NCBI GenBank assembly: GCA_021820445.1
Contig: JAKADN010000003.1
Coordinates: forward strand, 27,464-91,463
Reading direction: 5' to 3'
DNA: 64,000 nucleotides
Source of the DNA: Nitrospirota bacterium
GTDB taxonomy: Bacteria > Nitrospirota > Leptospirillia > Leptospirillales > Leptospirillaceae
The notes beneath the pieces were generated by a model, which had not been told where the DNA came from, made no database searches, and saw only the letters and a program-made list of their open reading frames with translations. The position numbers and the translations under genes are program-made. This document shows, piece after piece, positions 18,512 through 27,665 of the stretch (its first letter is position 1; each line of letters begins with the position of its first letter).

Positions 18512-19391
18512 TCCTCGATCGTGGATTTTCCCGGACCTCCGCCTCCCCTGGCGGAAGAGACTTTCGAAAAAGAAAGTTCGCCTCTCCCTCCGCCACCCAT
18601 TGTCTGAAGGTCCGCTTCACGATCCGGTCTTCTCCCGAGTGAAAGGTCAGAACCAAAAGCCTTCCCCCTTTTTCCGCGAGGACCTCCCGGGATCCGGAGA
18701 GCGATTTTTCGAGATTCTCATACTCGCGGTTGACCCGGATCCGAAGAGCCATGAACACTCGGGTGGCCGGGTGCCGTTTGCTCCTGCGAAAGCCCTTCCG
18801 GTAATACACTCCGGAGACGAAGGCCGCCAGGTCGGTCGTCGTTCTGGGAAGACGCCCGGACTTTCTGGCCTGAACAAGGGCCCGGGCGATAGGAAGAGCC
18901 AACGGTTCGTCACCCTCGGCAAAAAGGTCGGCGAGATCATTTTCCGGCAATCGTTCCAGAAGATCCTCCGCCGTTTCTTCCGATGTCGTATCCAGGCGCA
19001 TGTCCAGAGGGCCTTCTTCCGAAAAGGACAACCCCCGCTCTGACTCTCCCCCCTGAAGGGTTGACCACCCAAGATCGAACAGAATCCCCGAGACGGTGAC
19101 TCCCGCCTCCCGCACGTGATGGGCGATCTCGGCGTTGTTCCCGCGAACTGTCACGATACGCCCGGAGTAACGGGATCCCGTCTCCTCCAGAAAGCGTTCC
19201 ACGGCTTTTGCGTCCCGGTCGATGGCCAGAACACACCCTCCCCGATCTAGGATCGCCCGCGTGTGCCCTCCTCCGCCAAGATTGGCGTCTACATACCACC
19301 GGTCCTGCCGAATGTCGAGCCATTCGAGTGTTTCCAAGAGCATGACGGGACGATGGACCAGACTGCCCGGCTCTTCGGAATGCTCCTTCAA
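18474..19391 (-). CDS. rsmH: 16S rRNA m4C1402 methyltransferase RsmH (MraW)
   Basis: SAM-dependent N4-methyltransferase acting on 16S rRNA C1402. The 305-residue protein has HRPVMLLETLEWL, the SAM loop YVDANLGGGGHTRAIL, LAIDRDAKAV, GILFDLGWSTLQ (usually DLGVSS), GPLDMRLD, HPATRVFMALRIRVN, LTFHSGEDRIVK and the C-terminal NPRSRSARLR. All blocks are in the expected order. The start overlaps the mraZ stop (ATGA) and the end overlaps ftsL. Confidence 0.97.
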   Translation of the reverse strand: MKEHSEEPGSLVHRPVMLLETLEWLDIRQDRWYVDANLGGGGHTRAILDRGGCVLAIDRDAKAVERFLEETGSRYSGRIVTVRGNNAEIAHHVREAGVTVSGILFDLGWSTLQGGESERGLSFSEEGPLDMRLDTTSEETAEDLLERLPENDLADLFAEGDEPLALPIARALVQARKSGRLPRTTTDLAAFVSGVYYRKGFRRSKRHPATRVFMALRIRVNREYENLEKSLSGSREVLAEKGGRLLVLTFHSGEDRIVKRTFRQWVAEGEANFLFRKSLPPGEAEVRENPRSRSARLRGVSFGGG

Positions 19392-19831
19392 AAGAGTCCG
19401 GAGAGCTTCTGGGTGACAGACCGGACCTTTTCGGGGCCAGTCGCCGTCCCCAACCGTTCTCCGTTCCAGATTTCAAACTTGTGGAGAAGTCCCACAAACC
19501 AGACCTCGTGCTCAAGCCCTGCATAGTCCCTGAGAGGCGGTGGCACAAGGATTCTGCCCTGGCGGTCCAGAACACCTTCCGAGGCCCATCCGACCATGAA
19601 ACGAAGATAGGTCTTGAGGTCGTCGTTCATTTGCGGAAGCTCTTCCCATTTTCGCTCAAGTTCCGTCCAGGCCCCCTCCGGATAAACAACCAGACAGCCC
19701 TCGGGATCGACTGTCATCACGAGGCGAATCTCCTCCCTCCCGGCGTCCATTGCCTCTCGGAAGCGTTGGGGGATTGCGACCCTTCCCTTGGTATCCAGAC
19801 TATGGAGAAACCGTCCACGGAAAAATCCCAT
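19388..19831 (-). CDS. mraZ: Transcriptional regulator MraZ
   Basis: AbrB/SpoVT-like DNA-binding protein that controls the dcw operon and forms ring oligomers. The 147-residue protein contains two MraZ repeats: FRGRFLHSLDTKGRVAIPQRF near the N-terminus and GVLDRQGRILVPPPLRDYAG near residue 85, each with the D-x-[KQ]-G-R signature. The ATG at 19831 directly follows a GGGGGAGGG site. TGGG boxes with 10-11-base spacing overlap this leader, the usual place for MraZ autoregulation. Confidence 0.96.
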   Translation of the reverse strand: MGFFRGRFLHSLDTKGRVAIPQRFREAMDAGREEIRLVMTVDPEGCLVVYPEGAWTELERKWEELPQMNDDLKTYLRFMVGWASEGVLDRQGRILVPPPLRDYAGLEHEVWFVGLLHKFEIWNGERLGTATGPEKVRSVTQKLSGLF

Positions 19832-19840
19832 CCACCCTCC

Positions 19841-19865
19841 CCCACTTTTCCCCACTCTTCACCCA
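19841..19865 (-). promoter_or_regulatory. MraZ operator boxes
   Basis: Three TGGG elements on the minus strand (plus-strand CCCA at 19841, 19851 and 19862) spaced 10 and 11 bases apart, with further TGG/TGGG at the start codon. Tandem TGGG repeats with helical-turn spacing are the known MraZ-binding pattern. They lie between the -10 box and the mraZ start, overlapping the ribosome-binding site. Confidence 0.65.
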
Positions 19866-19867
19866 TC

Positions 19868-19895
19868 ATTATAGAGAGAGGATTCAATCTGTCAA
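19868..19895 (-). promoter_or_regulatory. Consensus sigma-70 promoter of the dcw cluster
   Basis: TTGACA (19890-19895), a 16-base spacer and TATAAT (19868-19873) on the minus strand, both hexamers matching the consensus. Predicted start near 19861, about 30 bases before the mraZ ATG. Confidence 0.8.
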
Positions 19896-20027
19896 CATTT
19901 TCCCACCCCCACTTTCATGATACGAACCTTAGGCGCAGACGGTCCGTAGGGGGTCTCATTGCTTGAAGAAGAAGGTCGGGTGTGAGAAAATAAGGACTGA
20001 TAAGGACACCACGTCAGGAGGGATCGA

Positions 20028-20264
20028 ATGCCTATCTATGAATATGCCTGTAACACGTGCGGAAATGTTTTTTCTGTCCTCCAGTCGATCAGGACCGGCC
20101 TAGGAGAAACAGAGTGCCAGAAATGCAAGAGTCTTGATCTTCGAAAGATTCCCTCATCGTTTGCCAGTGCTGTGGCCGGAGCTCCCGGATCAGAATTCGC
20201 CCCACCCGCAACCCAGCCGTCCGGAGGTGGAGGATGTTGCGGCGGGGGATGTGGCTGCGGGTGA
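20028..20264 (+). CDS. FmdB-type zinc-ribbon protein
   Basis: A 78-residue protein starting MPIYEYACNTCGNVFSVLQS, the typical opening of the FmdB/CxxC_CxxC_SSSS putative regulatory family. Two CxxC pairs (CNTC and CQKC, residues 8-11 and about 31-34) make one zinc ribbon. The tail is Gly/Cys-rich (GGGGCCGGGCGCG), as in many members. The function is unknown; proposed roles are transcriptional regulation or metal handling. A strong AGGAGG site precedes the ATG. It begins just beyond the divergent mraZ promoter. Confidence 0.85.
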   Translation: MPIYEYACNTCGNVFSVLQSIRTGLGETECQKCKSLDLRKIPSSFASAVAGAPGSEFAPPATQPSGGGGCCGGGCGCG

Positions 20265-20293
20265 GCGTCGACCTTTTTCGCGAAAGAAAACAA

Positions 20294-20860
20294 ATGCCTC
20301 ATTTCAAAACAGGGCAGCTCGGAAAAGCGGGCCTTTTCCTCTTGTCCCTGTTTCTTCTCTCCTCTTGCACCATCCGGACACATTCGCCTCTTTCCTTCCA
20401 TCTGTCTCCCCCGGTGATGGAAGAGAAAAACGGGATTACCTATATTTTTCTTCCGGTCGAAATCGAGGACAAGGGATCCCGGACCCTGAGAATTCATCTC
20501 AGGGAAAACATCCTTGATCTGACGGCCAATGACCAGCATTTCAGGCTGAGAGGGAAAAAGAGCTACCAATTCATGCTTGAAAATGCCAGCAAACCCTTCA
20601 AGGATCTTTACCCGTCCTCCTGGAAGACCGACTGGACCGACCACTACATGTCGCATCAGGACTGGGTCGTTCCCGCCATATCAAAGAAAATAGTTCCCCT
20701 TCTTTTCGTCCTCCCGGGCCCCCCTCCATCCCCCCGGAAACTCATTCTTCATCTCTCCTACTCCTACCCCCAGACGGCGACATTTGACGAAGTTCGCCTC
20801 GTCGTCCCGCTTCCTGGCGGAGCCGCCCCCAGCAATCATTACACCTCCTCGGGGGAGTAG
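20294..20860 (+). CDS. Predicted lipoprotein of unknown function
   Basis: From the ATG at 20294 the 188-residue product has a basic N-terminus, a hydrophobic stretch and a lipobox LLSSC (GLFLLSLFLLSSC), so it should be lipidated and exported. The mature part is rich in beta-strand-like segments (NGITYIFLPVEIEDKG, KLILHLSYSYP) and a Trp-rich middle (SWKTDWTDHY). I do not recognise a family. It follows the zinc-ribbon gene by 29 bases and ends before a strong terminator. A GTG upstream at 20263 would overlap the previous stop, but the signal peptide favours 20294. Confidence 0.7.
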   Translation: MPHFKTGQLGKAGLFLLSLFLLSSCTIRTHSPLSFHLSPPVMEEKNGITYIFLPVEIEDKGSRTLRIHLRENILDLTANDQHFRLRGKKSYQFMLENASKPFKDLYPSSWKTDWTDHYMSHQDWVVPAISKKIVPLLFVLPGPPPSPRKLILHLSYSYPQTATFDEVRLVVPLPGGAAPSNHYTSSGE

Positions 20861-20879
20861 GACCTGCAATCCACAAATG

Positions 20880-20909
20880 AAAAAGGCCTCCCGAATGGGA
20901 GGCCTTTTT
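20880..20909. terminator. Bidirectional intrinsic terminator
   Basis: A perfect hairpin with arms AAAAAGGCCTCCC and GGGAGGCCTTTTT around GAAT. It gives a T-run on both strands and lies between the convergent lipoprotein (+) and peroxiredoxin (-) genes. Confidence 0.9.
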
Positions 20910-20935
20910 CACGCATCTCTCTTTAAATCTCAAGA

Positions 20936-21397
20936 CTAGGCGAGCTTTTTCAGTTCTGACAAAATCTCCTGGTCGTCACGCGCCGTCAGGATTTCCTGAA
21001 CCTTGACGTAGCGGACAACTCCTTTTTTGTCGACGATAACGGTCGCCCGCTTGTTGATATTGGCCTCTTCGATATAGAGACCGTACGCCTTGCATACCGT
21101 TCTCTTGATGTCGGAGAGAAGCGTCTGCCTGAGCTTGAGGTGCTCCTTCCAGGCCTTGTGACAGAAGGTGCTGTCGGTACTGATGCCCAAGACCACCGAG
21201 TCCGAATCCTCGAAGCGGGGAAGGTCGTTTGAAAAGCAGGTGTTCTCATTGGTGCAGACGGGGCTCCAGTCCAACGGATAGAAGGCAAGCACCACGTTTT
21301 TCTTTCCCTTGAAGGAAGACAGGGTCACCGGCTTCTTGTCCTGATCTTCCAGTGTGAAGTCGGGGGCCATGTCCCCGACCTTGACCTCAGATGCCAT
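20936..21397 (-). CDS. Peroxiredoxin (AhpC/TSA, 1-Cys/AhpE-like)
   Basis: Thioredoxin-fold peroxidase removing hydroperoxides. The 153-residue protein has [20 protein letters not shown] and the active site [15 protein letters not shown], with peroxidatic Cys48; the usual Thr of PxxxTxxC is Ser here. Further Cys residues (54, 79 and one in KRTVCKAYG) could act as resolving Cys, but the subclass cannot be fixed. ATG 21397 follows GGAAAGGAA. It is the last gene behind sucD, 29 bases downstream, so it is probably co-transcribed with the reductive TCA genes, whose enzymes are oxygen-sensitive. Confidence 0.88.
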   Translation of the reverse strand: MASEVKVGDMAPDFTLEDQDKKPVTLSSFKGKKNVVLAFYPLDWSPVCTNENTCFSNDLPRFEDSDSVVLGISTDSTFCHKAWKEHLKLRQTLLSDIKRTVCKAYGLYIEEANINKRATVIVDKKGVVRYVKVQEILTARDDQEILSELKKLA

Positions 21398-21426
21398 ATC
21401 GTATTCCTTTCCGCATTGTGTTGATT

Positions 21427-22350
21427 TCAGCAACCATGACAGGCCGGAACCCGACGGTAGGATCCCGACTTGAGCGTTTCCGCCACAGTCCGTCCGATCA
21501 CGGACGGATTGTCAACGACAATGACCCCGTAGGATTCCAGGGCCTTCATCTTGTCCCGAGCCGAACCCTTTCCGCCCGAGACAATGGCACCGGCATGTCC
21601 CATCCGGCGACCGGGTGGTGCCGTCAGTCCGGCAATGAACCCGATGATCGGCTTCGTCATATGGGCTCGGGCGAAGGCAGCCGCCTTCTCCTCGTCATCC
21701 CCCCCTATTTCTCCGATCATGACAACAGCCTCTGTCTCCGGATCCTTTTCAAAGAGGGCGAGAACTTCACGGAAGTTAAGACCGCGGATCGGATCTCCTC
21801 CAATTCCCACGCAAGTCGACTCCCCAAGCCCCAACTGGGTCAGCTGCCAGACCGCCTCATAGGTCAGTGTTCCGCTGCGGGACACGACCCCGACGCGCCC
21901 GCGCTTGTGGATATAGCCAGGCATGATTCCGATCTTGGCCCCGTCAGGGGTGATGATTCCCGGACAGTTGGGACCGATCAGCCGAATGTCTTCTCCCTCT
22001 TCGTTTTTAATGTCCAGAATGCGCCGAACCCGCATCATGTCCTGAACCGGGATCCCTTCGGTAATACAAACGATCAACCCGATTCCGGCATTCGCGGCCT
22101 CCAGAATGGCATCGGCGGCAAACGCCGGAGGCACGAAGATCAGGGACACATCGGGATGGACCGCATCGACGGCATCCCTGACAGAATCCCAGACCGGAAA
22201 GCCCTCATGGACTGTGCCGCCCTTGCCCGGGGTGACTCCCCCCAGAACGAGCGTCCCATAGTCACGACACGCCATGGCATGATAACTTCCTTCCTTTCCG
22301 GTAATCCCCTGAACGATCACCCGGGTGGACCGATCGACGAGAATGCTCAT
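21427..22350 (-). CDS. sucD: Succinyl-CoA synthetase, alpha subunit
   Basis: CoA-binding, phospho-histidine subunit of succinate-CoA ligase. The 307-residue protein shows [70 protein letters not shown] and the phosphorylation site [14 protein letters not shown] with His252. In this context it would run from succinate to succinyl-CoA for reductive CO2 fixation. Start and sucC stop overlap as ATGA. The C-terminal tail (RRVPACHGC) extends a little beyond the family norm. Confidence 0.97.
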   Translation of the reverse strand: MSILVDRSTRVIVQGITGKEGSYHAMACRDYGTLVLGGVTPGKGGTVHEGFPVWDSVRDAVDAVHPDVSLIFVPPAFAADAILEAANAGIGLIVCITEGIPVQDMMRVRRILDIKNEEGEDIRLIGPNCPGIITPDGAKIGIMPGYIHKRGRVGVVSRSGTLTYEAVWQLTQLGLGESTCVGIGGDPIRGLNFREVLALFEKDPETEAVVMIGEIGGDDEEKAAAFARAHMTKPIIGFIAGLTAPPGRRMGHAGAIVSGGKGSARDKMKALESYGVIVVDNPSVIGRTVAETLKSGSYRRVPACHGC

Positions 22351-23534
22351 TTTGCTCCTTTCACGGCCAAAACGATCTTTTCTGCTCCTTCAAAAAGCTC
22401 CTCGGCCACCTGCAAATTCAAGCCGGAGTCGCGAAGCATTTCCCTTCCTTCCTTGGCATTTGTCCCCTGCAGGCGCACCACGAGGGGAACATGAAGCTTG
22501 ACATCCTTGGCAGCGGCGATGATTCCACCGGCGATCCGCTCGCACCGGACGATGCCACCAAAGATGTTGACAAAAATTCCCTTGACGGCCGGATCTCCCA
22601 ACAGGATTCGGAAAGCCTGCTCGACGGTCTCCTTGCTGGCTCCCCCTCCTACGTCCAGGAAGTTCGCCGGACTGCCACCGGCCAGTGCGATCACATCCAT
22701 GGTCGCCATCGCCAATCCCGCCCCATTCACCATGCAGGCGATCGACCCATCGAGCTTGACATAATTGAGTCGATGCTTCGAAGCCTCAATCTCAAGCTCG
22801 TTCTCTTCGAAAAGATCCCGGAGGGCCATCACCTTGTCCTGACGATACAGGGCGTTGTCGTCAAAAGACACCTTCGCATCAAGGGCCAGGAGACGTCCGT
22901 CGCCCGTCAGGATCAGTGGGTTGATTTCGACCATCATGCAATCTGTATCGATGAAAAATCGATACAGGTTCGAGAGCAAAGACGCAAACGCGTTGTAAAG
23001 GGTGACGGGAAGGCCGAGAAAAGAGGCCACCTGGCGACCGACAAATCCTTTGCATCCGATCTCAGGGTCCACGGCTAGGGTCAGGATCTTTTCCGGATGT
23101 GCGGCCGAAACCTCTTCGATCTCCATGCCCCCTTCGGTGCTGGCAAGAATTGAGATGCGCCGGCTGGAGCGGTCCAAAACGAGGCTCAAATAATACTCTT
23201 TTGAAATGACGGCCCCTTCCTCGATCCAGACCTTCCGCACGACTCGCCCTTCCGGACCGGTCTGATGGGTCACAAGGGTCTTTCCGAGGAGCCCCGCCAC
23301 AAGACCGGGGATATCCGCACTATTTTTTGCGATCTTGACCCCACCCGCCTTTCCGCGCCCCCCTGCATGGATCTGGGCCTTCACGGCGAAAACCGTAGCC
23401 TGCCCCCCAAAGATTCCCGACTTGCTTTCGATCAGGGAGCGTGCCTGATCGGCCGAGTCTACAACAACACCTGACGGGACAGACACGCCATAGCTTTTGA
23501 AAAGCTCCTTGGCCTGGTATTCATGGATGTTCAA
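22347..23534 (-). CDS. sucC: Succinyl-CoA synthetase, beta subunit
   Basis: ATP-grasp subunit of succinate-CoA ligase. The 395-residue protein begins [17 protein letters not shown] and shows [17 protein letters not shown] (nucleotide loop), [20 protein letters not shown] (Mg-binding ATP-grasp end), [30 protein letters not shown] and [17 protein letters not shown]. Family length and order are standard. It lies 44 bases after frdA and overlaps sucD by four bases. Confidence 0.97.
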   Translation of the reverse strand: MNIHEYQAKELFKSYGVSVPSGVVVDSADQARSLIESKSGIFGGQATVFAVKAQIHAGGRGKAGGVKIAKNSADIPGLVAGLLGKTLVTHQTGPEGRVVRKVWIEEGAVISKEYYLSLVLDRSSRRISILASTEGGMEIEEVSAAHPEKILTLAVDPEIGCKGFVGRQVASFLGLPVTLYNAFASLLSNLYRFFIDTDCMMVEINPLILTGDGRLLALDAKVSFDDNALYRQDKVMALRDLFEENELEIEASKHRLNYVKLDGSIACMVNGAGLAMATMDVIALAGGSPANFLDVGGGASKETVEQAFRILLGDPAVKGIFVNIFGGIVRCERIAGGIIAAAKDVKLHVPLVVRLQGTNAKEGREMLRDSGLNLQVAEELFEGAEKIVLAVKGAK

Positions 23535-23578
23535 GACCTTCTCCTCTCGATAGGAATTGTGATCGTTTCAGGGGTTGC

Positions 23579-25174
23579 TCAGGAATCCTTGCGGCGGTAG
23601 TCGGGAAAAAGAGTCGGGGCCATGGGCCGGTCGGCTCCCTCGAATTCGCGGGCCAACGCTTGCTCGAAATGGTCGACATGAGCCATGGAGACCTCTTTCC
23701 AGGAAAACGGGGCTCTCTCCCGGGATTCTTTCACGGCTTCAAGACCGGCCCGGCGGCCAAAAACAAAAAGCTCGAGAAGGGAATTTCCCATAAGCCGGTT
23801 GGTCCCGTGAAGTCCACCCGAGGCCTCTCCGGCCACGAGAAGATTCGAAATGGAGGTATGGCCGTTTGGATCGGTCTGAAGGCCACCGTTCTGGTAATGA
23901 AGGGTCGGGTAGACCAAAATGGGAAATCGGGTCGGATCGACCTGATGACGGGTCATGAGTTTTACGATATTCGGAAAACGCTTTAAGACGGTTCCCTCAC
24001 CGGCTTCCCGGTCGATCGAAGCGAGATCGAGATAGACTCCCGATGCACCAGAGGGGGTGGGCACTCCCCGCCCTTCAGAACACTCCCTGATGATGGCAGA
24101 GGCCACCACATCCCGCGTTTCAAGTTCGTTCACGAATCGCCGTCCGAGCCGATTGTACATGCGGGCTCCGGCACCCCGGACCGCTTCCGTGATCAGCATT
24201 CCGGCCATCTCGGACGGGAATATGACCCCGGTGGGATGGTACTGGAAGCTATCGATGTGAACGAGTTTGGCCCCCATTCGGTAAGCCATGCACAGCCCGT
24301 CCCCCGTGGCTCCAAAATGATTGGATGTCGCAAATCCCCCCAGGTGGAGCCGTCCGGTTCCGCCGGTGGCCAGGATCACCGTCCGGGCCTTCACATACAG
24401 ATACTTTCGACTGTCCAGATCCCAGAGGACAGCGCCCGCACAGGCTCCGCCTGGCCCTTGAAGAAGCTCGACCGCCGGAGAAAATTCGAGAATCTCCACC
24501 GGGGCGTTGACGACGTCTTCCTTCAGAACGCGGATCAGTTCGAGACCCGTGTAGTCCTTGGCTGAAATGAGTCTGGGGCGGGATGTCCCTCCCCCTTTCC
24601 GAAGAGAGAGGTTCCCCTGGGGATCCCTGTCGAACAGGATTCCCCGCGAAATGAGCCACTCCACCATTTGCGGACCTTCCTGGACCAAAACGGACAGAAG
24701 GGCCGGATCGTTCGCCCCATGCCCACCCCGAAAGGTATCCCTGAAATGGTCGACCGGACTGTCTCCCTCTCCGAGGGCCGACTGGATGCCCCCTTCCGCC
24801 ATGACCGTGTTGGAATCTCCCACACGAAGCTTGGTGGCAAGAAGGACGCTCGCCCCCTTTTCGGAGGCATGCAGAGCCGCCGTAATCCCTGCCCCTCCTC
24901 CCCCAATGATGAGGACATCCACATCCCGATCGGGGTGGTCCGGAATGAGCCGGGGGCCTTCTATCCTGCTGCGGGACTCAAGGAGGGTTGCGACCTCTTC
25001 CGGAACCACCGTTCCCGCATTCGGACCGACCCGGATAGTCGCCTTTCCTTCGGGCCTGTAGTCCGGGTAAAAGGATTTAAGAAGGCTTGCTCGCTCTTCG
25101 GGAGAAAGGGCCGAAGGGGGTGTCTCGTCGAACTCCGGCATGTGAGCATAAAACGAATCGACCAGATCGGACAT
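23579..25174 (-). CDS. frdA: Fumarate reductase / succinate dehydrogenase flavoprotein subunit
   Basis: FAD subunit that interconverts fumarate and succinate. From the ATG at 25174 the protein has 531 residues. After about 65 extra residues (MSDLVDSFYAHMPEFDETPP and following) it has the dinucleotide loop VDVLIIGGGGAGITAALHAS, the FAD-His region SNTVMAEGGIQSALGEGDS, FRGGHGANDP, SFQYHPTGVIF and the C-terminal GLHGTNRLMGNSLLELFVFG. It starts two bases after the frdB stop. No membrane anchor gene is adjacent, so the complex may be soluble or completed by unlinked subunits. Given its neighbours, fumarate reduction in the reverse TCA cycle is likely. Confidence 0.92.
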   Translation of the reverse strand: MSDLVDSFYAHMPEFDETPPSALSPEERASLLKSFYPDYRPEGKATIRVGPNAGTVVPEEVATLLESRSRIEGPRLIPDHPDRDVDVLIIGGGGAGITAALHASEKGASVLLATKLRVGDSNTVMAEGGIQSALGEGDSPVDHFRDTFRGGHGANDPALLSVLVQEGPQMVEWLISRGILFDRDPQGNLSLRKGGGTSRPRLISAKDYTGLELIRVLKEDVVNAPVEILEFSPAVELLQGPGGACAGAVLWDLDSRKYLYVKARTVILATGGTGRLHLGGFATSNHFGATGDGLCMAYRMGAKLVHIDSFQYHPTGVIFPSEMAGMLITEAVRGAGARMYNRLGRRFVNELETRDVVASAIIRECSEGRGVPTPSGASGVYLDLASIDREAGEGTVLKRFPNIVKLMTRHQVDPTRFPILVYPTLHYQNGGLQTDPNGHTSISNLLVAGEASGGLHGTNRLMGNSLLELFVFGRRAGLEAVKESRERAPFSWKEVSMAHVDHFEQALAREFEGADRPMAPTLFPDYRRKDS

Positions 25175-25175
25175 T

Positions 25176-25862
25176 CTAGGATTTGACCTCGCATTCTTTT
25201 TTGAGTTCCTCCGGAGAAAGAGCGAGAAGACGGTCCATCTCCTTCGAAAAGATCCCTTTCTCGATTTCGCCCAGTCGTGTCCTGAGATTTGTCGGAAACG
25301 GAAGCTCCTTGGCTCCATAAGCCCTGCGCGCATAGAGGGCGATTTCATGGGGGGCCATTTCTGCGATGCACCGGGAAACGCACAATCCACACATGACACA
25401 ACTCATCGTCAGCTCGGCGACCGCCTTGAAGTCCCCGAAATTGGCCCGCCATACCGAATCGCGAACATCGATTCCCTGGGGACAGACCTCGGTGCAGGCA
25501 TTGCAGTTCCGGCATGTCGCCGACTCCGGATAGAAGGTGAAGAGTTCTTCTTTCGGATCGGTCAGGCTTGCCACGTCGTAATGGGCTCTCTGGATCGGGT
25601 AGGAATCCAGCATCGAAAAGCTCATCCCGTCCTGGACGAGGGTCTGGCAGGCGAGGGCGTTCCTCAACCGGAAATCCCCCTTCATCCGGTAAACGGTCGC
25701 ACAGGCGCCGCACACTCCTCCGAGGCAGCCGATTCCATGGATGACCTCATGGCCGGTGTACCACATCGCCTGGACCATCGTCGACCCGGCGGGAACGTCA
25801 TACTCCCTTCCATTGATCGACACGTGAACCATGGTCTCATGTTCTTTTTGGGATGTATCCAT
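25176..25862 (-). CDS. frdB: Fumarate reductase iron-sulfur subunit
   Basis: Electron-transfer subunit, 228 residues. The plant-ferredoxin-like half carries the 2Fe-2S ligands in GIGCLGGVCGACATVY (Cys46, 51, 54) plus Cys72. The C-terminal half has two complete Cys sets, CRNCNACTEVCPQGID (117-127) and CVMCGLCVSRC (155-165). In canonical SdhB/FrdB the last set is CxxxxxCxxxCP and binds a 3Fe-4S cluster next to quinone; here it looks like a full 4Fe-4S site, closer to soluble or HdrC-like partners. ATG 25862 follows GGAG at six bases. First gene of the frdB-frdA-sucC-sucD-prx run. Confidence 0.9.
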   Translation of the reverse strand: MDTSQKEHETMVHVSINGREYDVPAGSTMVQAMWYTGHEVIHGIGCLGGVCGACATVYRMKGDFRLRNALACQTLVQDGMSFSMLDSYPIQRAHYDVASLTDPKEELFTFYPESATCRNCNACTEVCPQGIDVRDSVWRANFGDFKAVAELTMSCVMCGLCVSRCIAEMAPHEIALYARRAYGAKELPFPTNLRTRLGEIEKGIFSKEMDRLLALSPEELKKECEVKS

Positions 25863-26095
25863 ATGTCACTCCACAAGCTTGCTGGTTCGTTTTGAATGGC
25901 GCTCGGAGAAAAAAAGAGGGCAAAGTCAGAATCCTTTACCATCCCACCTCAAGAGTCGGCGAGGCTTTCAAAATTCAAGACATCACGTGACTTGTTCGGG
26001 AGTTAAAGTCTACCAGAGAGGACCAGACCAATTCAATCAGATCCCTTTGGGATTCCGGTCATTGCTTGTTTCCGGAGAGAATGTCAGGGGTATAT

Positions 26096-26653
26096 TCAGG
26101 ATTTCTGACGGGGAGGGGTCTTGTCGCGGGGACCATTTTCATTTTTTCGCCAGACGCGAGGAAGGCTGGGATCGAGAAACGGGCGTTTTTCCCTGGCTCC
26201 AACCGGGGCCGGGTGATACTGGATTGCATAGACACGAAGAATGGTGAGGGCGAGAAGAACCATGACGAGCTCGATGTAACGAGAAAGAGGCTCATTGGAA
26301 AACCATGTGACGAGGGTTTCGGAGAGAAGGACCGCCAACACCGAGTCGACGATATACGTCACCTTTACCCGACCCAGCGTAAAGTATGTCAGGATTGTTC
26401 TCGAGACTTCAAGGAGCGCCAGAAGGAGCAAAATGTTGACGAGAAGAGACTTCAGCATGGACAAAAGACCATGCCGTGCATGAATGAAAGCCTGCTCGAT
26501 CGTCTCCCAGACCCCCCAAATCATGGAGAGAAACATGATCAGGAGAAGTGTCAGAAGAACAAGCTTGACCCCTCCAAGATACCAGGAGGGAAACTTTTGC
26601 TCGATTTCCTCCAGCGGAGGAGGAATGACCGGTTCAATTTTTTCTTCCGGCAT
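26096..26653 (-). CDS. PsiE-like membrane protein
   Basis: A 185-residue protein with about four membrane helices: GGVKLVLLTLLLIMFLSMIW, SLLVNILLLLALLEVSRTIL, TYIVDSVLAVLLSETLVTWF and YIELVMVLLALTILRVYAI. The last helix running into RVYAIQYHP, and the helix spacing, match the phosphate-starvation-inducible PsiE family. Its function is unknown. N- and C-termini are polar and proline-rich. It lies alone between the ccl terminator and frdB, on the same strand as both. Confidence 0.7.
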   Translation of the reverse strand: MPEEKIEPVIPPPLEEIEQKFPSWYLGGVKLVLLTLLLIMFLSMIWGVWETIEQAFIHARHGLLSMLKSLLVNILLLLALLEVSRTILTYFTLGRVKVTYIVDSVLAVLLSETLVTWFSNEPLSRYIELVMVLLALTILRVYAIQYHPAPVGAREKRPFLDPSLPRVWRKNENGPRDKTPPRQKS

Positions 26654-26753
26654 ATTCTAGGGGATCCTTCATCTGCCCTTGGTAAAGTTCCCTTGGCGTC
26701 ATTTTTGGTGCGCGACTGGAATGCCTTGATGTCTGCCCTTTTAAGATTCTACA

Positions 26754-26806
26754 AAAAAAAGATCTCCAAAACATCAAGAGGGAAAGGCAATGCCTTTCCC
26801 TCTTGA
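26754..26806 (-). terminator. Intrinsic terminator after ccl
   Basis: A long hairpin (26774-26806, arms TCAAGAGGGAAAGG / CCTTTCCCTCTTGA). On the minus strand it is followed by a short spacer and a run of eight T (plus-strand A-run ending near 26760). It lies 21 bases past the ccl stop. Confidence 0.75.
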
Positions 26807-26826
26807 TTGAAGGCTCCTTGAGCGGG

Positions 26827-27624
26827 CTACGATTTCGAAGGAACAGGCCTGACAGGTGTGCCGTCATAGGCATAGGTTCCTTCTTCGAGGCGGCGGAAGG
26901 GTTTCTCTCTCTCCCATTCCTCGACGACATGCGCCACAAGACCGGGGATCCTTCCGATGATGAAAATCCCCTTCCCTGTCTTCCAGGAAAGCCCCATCTC
27001 GGAGATAATCGCGGCGATCATCCCATCGACATTCAAAGGAAGGTTCTTTCCGCTTTTCGCCTCGAGCTCGTCCTGAACCGCAACGGCAAACTCGACAAAT
27101 CGTCCCATATAGCCGTATTCTTTTGCCAATTCCAGAAGACGCATTGTCCGCGGGTCCCGTTTGTAGAGCTTATGGCCATAGCCGGGAAGTCTTTTCTTTT
27201 TCTTGTCGAATTCCTCCACAACGTTCTTGGCGTGCGCCTTGACATCGACCACATCGGCAGGGAAGTTTTCCTGGTAGATTCTGGCGCATTGTTCAATCGC
27301 ACCCCCATGCGAGTCGCCCAGTGTCAAAACACCGGCCGCTACAGCTGCGTTGAGGGGGTTGCCACCGGAAAAGACGGTCCGCGCGGCAACGACCGAGGGA
27401 GGGCCAATGCCATTGTCGATGCAAGCCACCAGCATGGCTTCCATCATTTTCTTTTCCCGTTCGGTCGGAAGCTCTCCCTTAAGGATCAGGTAGATCGCCT
27501 CCGCGAAAGAGACGCGTCCGACCAGGTCGTCAAGCGGGTATCCCCTGACCACCGGTTTCCCGTCGACCTGACCGCCAACACGGGTTCGCCACTTGAGATC
27601 CTTCTCCTCATTCTCCTTGCTCAT
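26827..27624 (-). CDS. ccl: Citryl-CoA lyase (citrate synthase-fold, short form)
   Basis: Second enzyme of the two-step citrate cleavage in the reverse TCA cycle, splitting citryl-CoA to acetyl-CoA and oxaloacetate. The 265-residue protein is a citrate synthase homologue lacking the long N-terminal domain, matching the small Ccl of Hydrogenobacter-type bacteria. Catalytic positions are visible: His106 in LGDSHGGAIEQ, His151 in PGYGHKLYKRDPR and Asp200 in LPLNVDGMIAA, plus IIGRIPGLVAHVVEE. ATG 27624 follows AAAGGATGGAG. Neighbouring acnA and ccsAB support Ccl over citrate synthase; a short citrate or methylcitrate synthase is the alternative. Confidence 0.88.
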   Translation of the reverse strand: MSKENEEKDLKWRTRVGGQVDGKPVVRGYPLDDLVGRVSFAEAIYLILKGELPTEREKKMMEAMLVACIDNGIGPPSVVAARTVFSGGNPLNAAVAAGVLTLGDSHGGAIEQCARIYQENFPADVVDVKAHAKNVVEEFDKKKKRLPGYGHKLYKRDPRTMRLLELAKEYGYMGRFVEFAVAVQDELEAKSGKNLPLNVDGMIAAIISEMGLSWKTGKGIFIIGRIPGLVAHVVEEWEREKPFRRLEEGTYAYDGTPVRPVPSKS

Positions 27625-27665
27625 GCTCCATCCTTTCTCAATTTGACCATCAATGACCCGGCAAT

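Noticed and set aside
25175..25399. 75-codon N-terminal extension of frdA
   Set aside because: It overlaps the frdB coding region and reads as its shadow; the ATG at 25174 fits the end of frdB.
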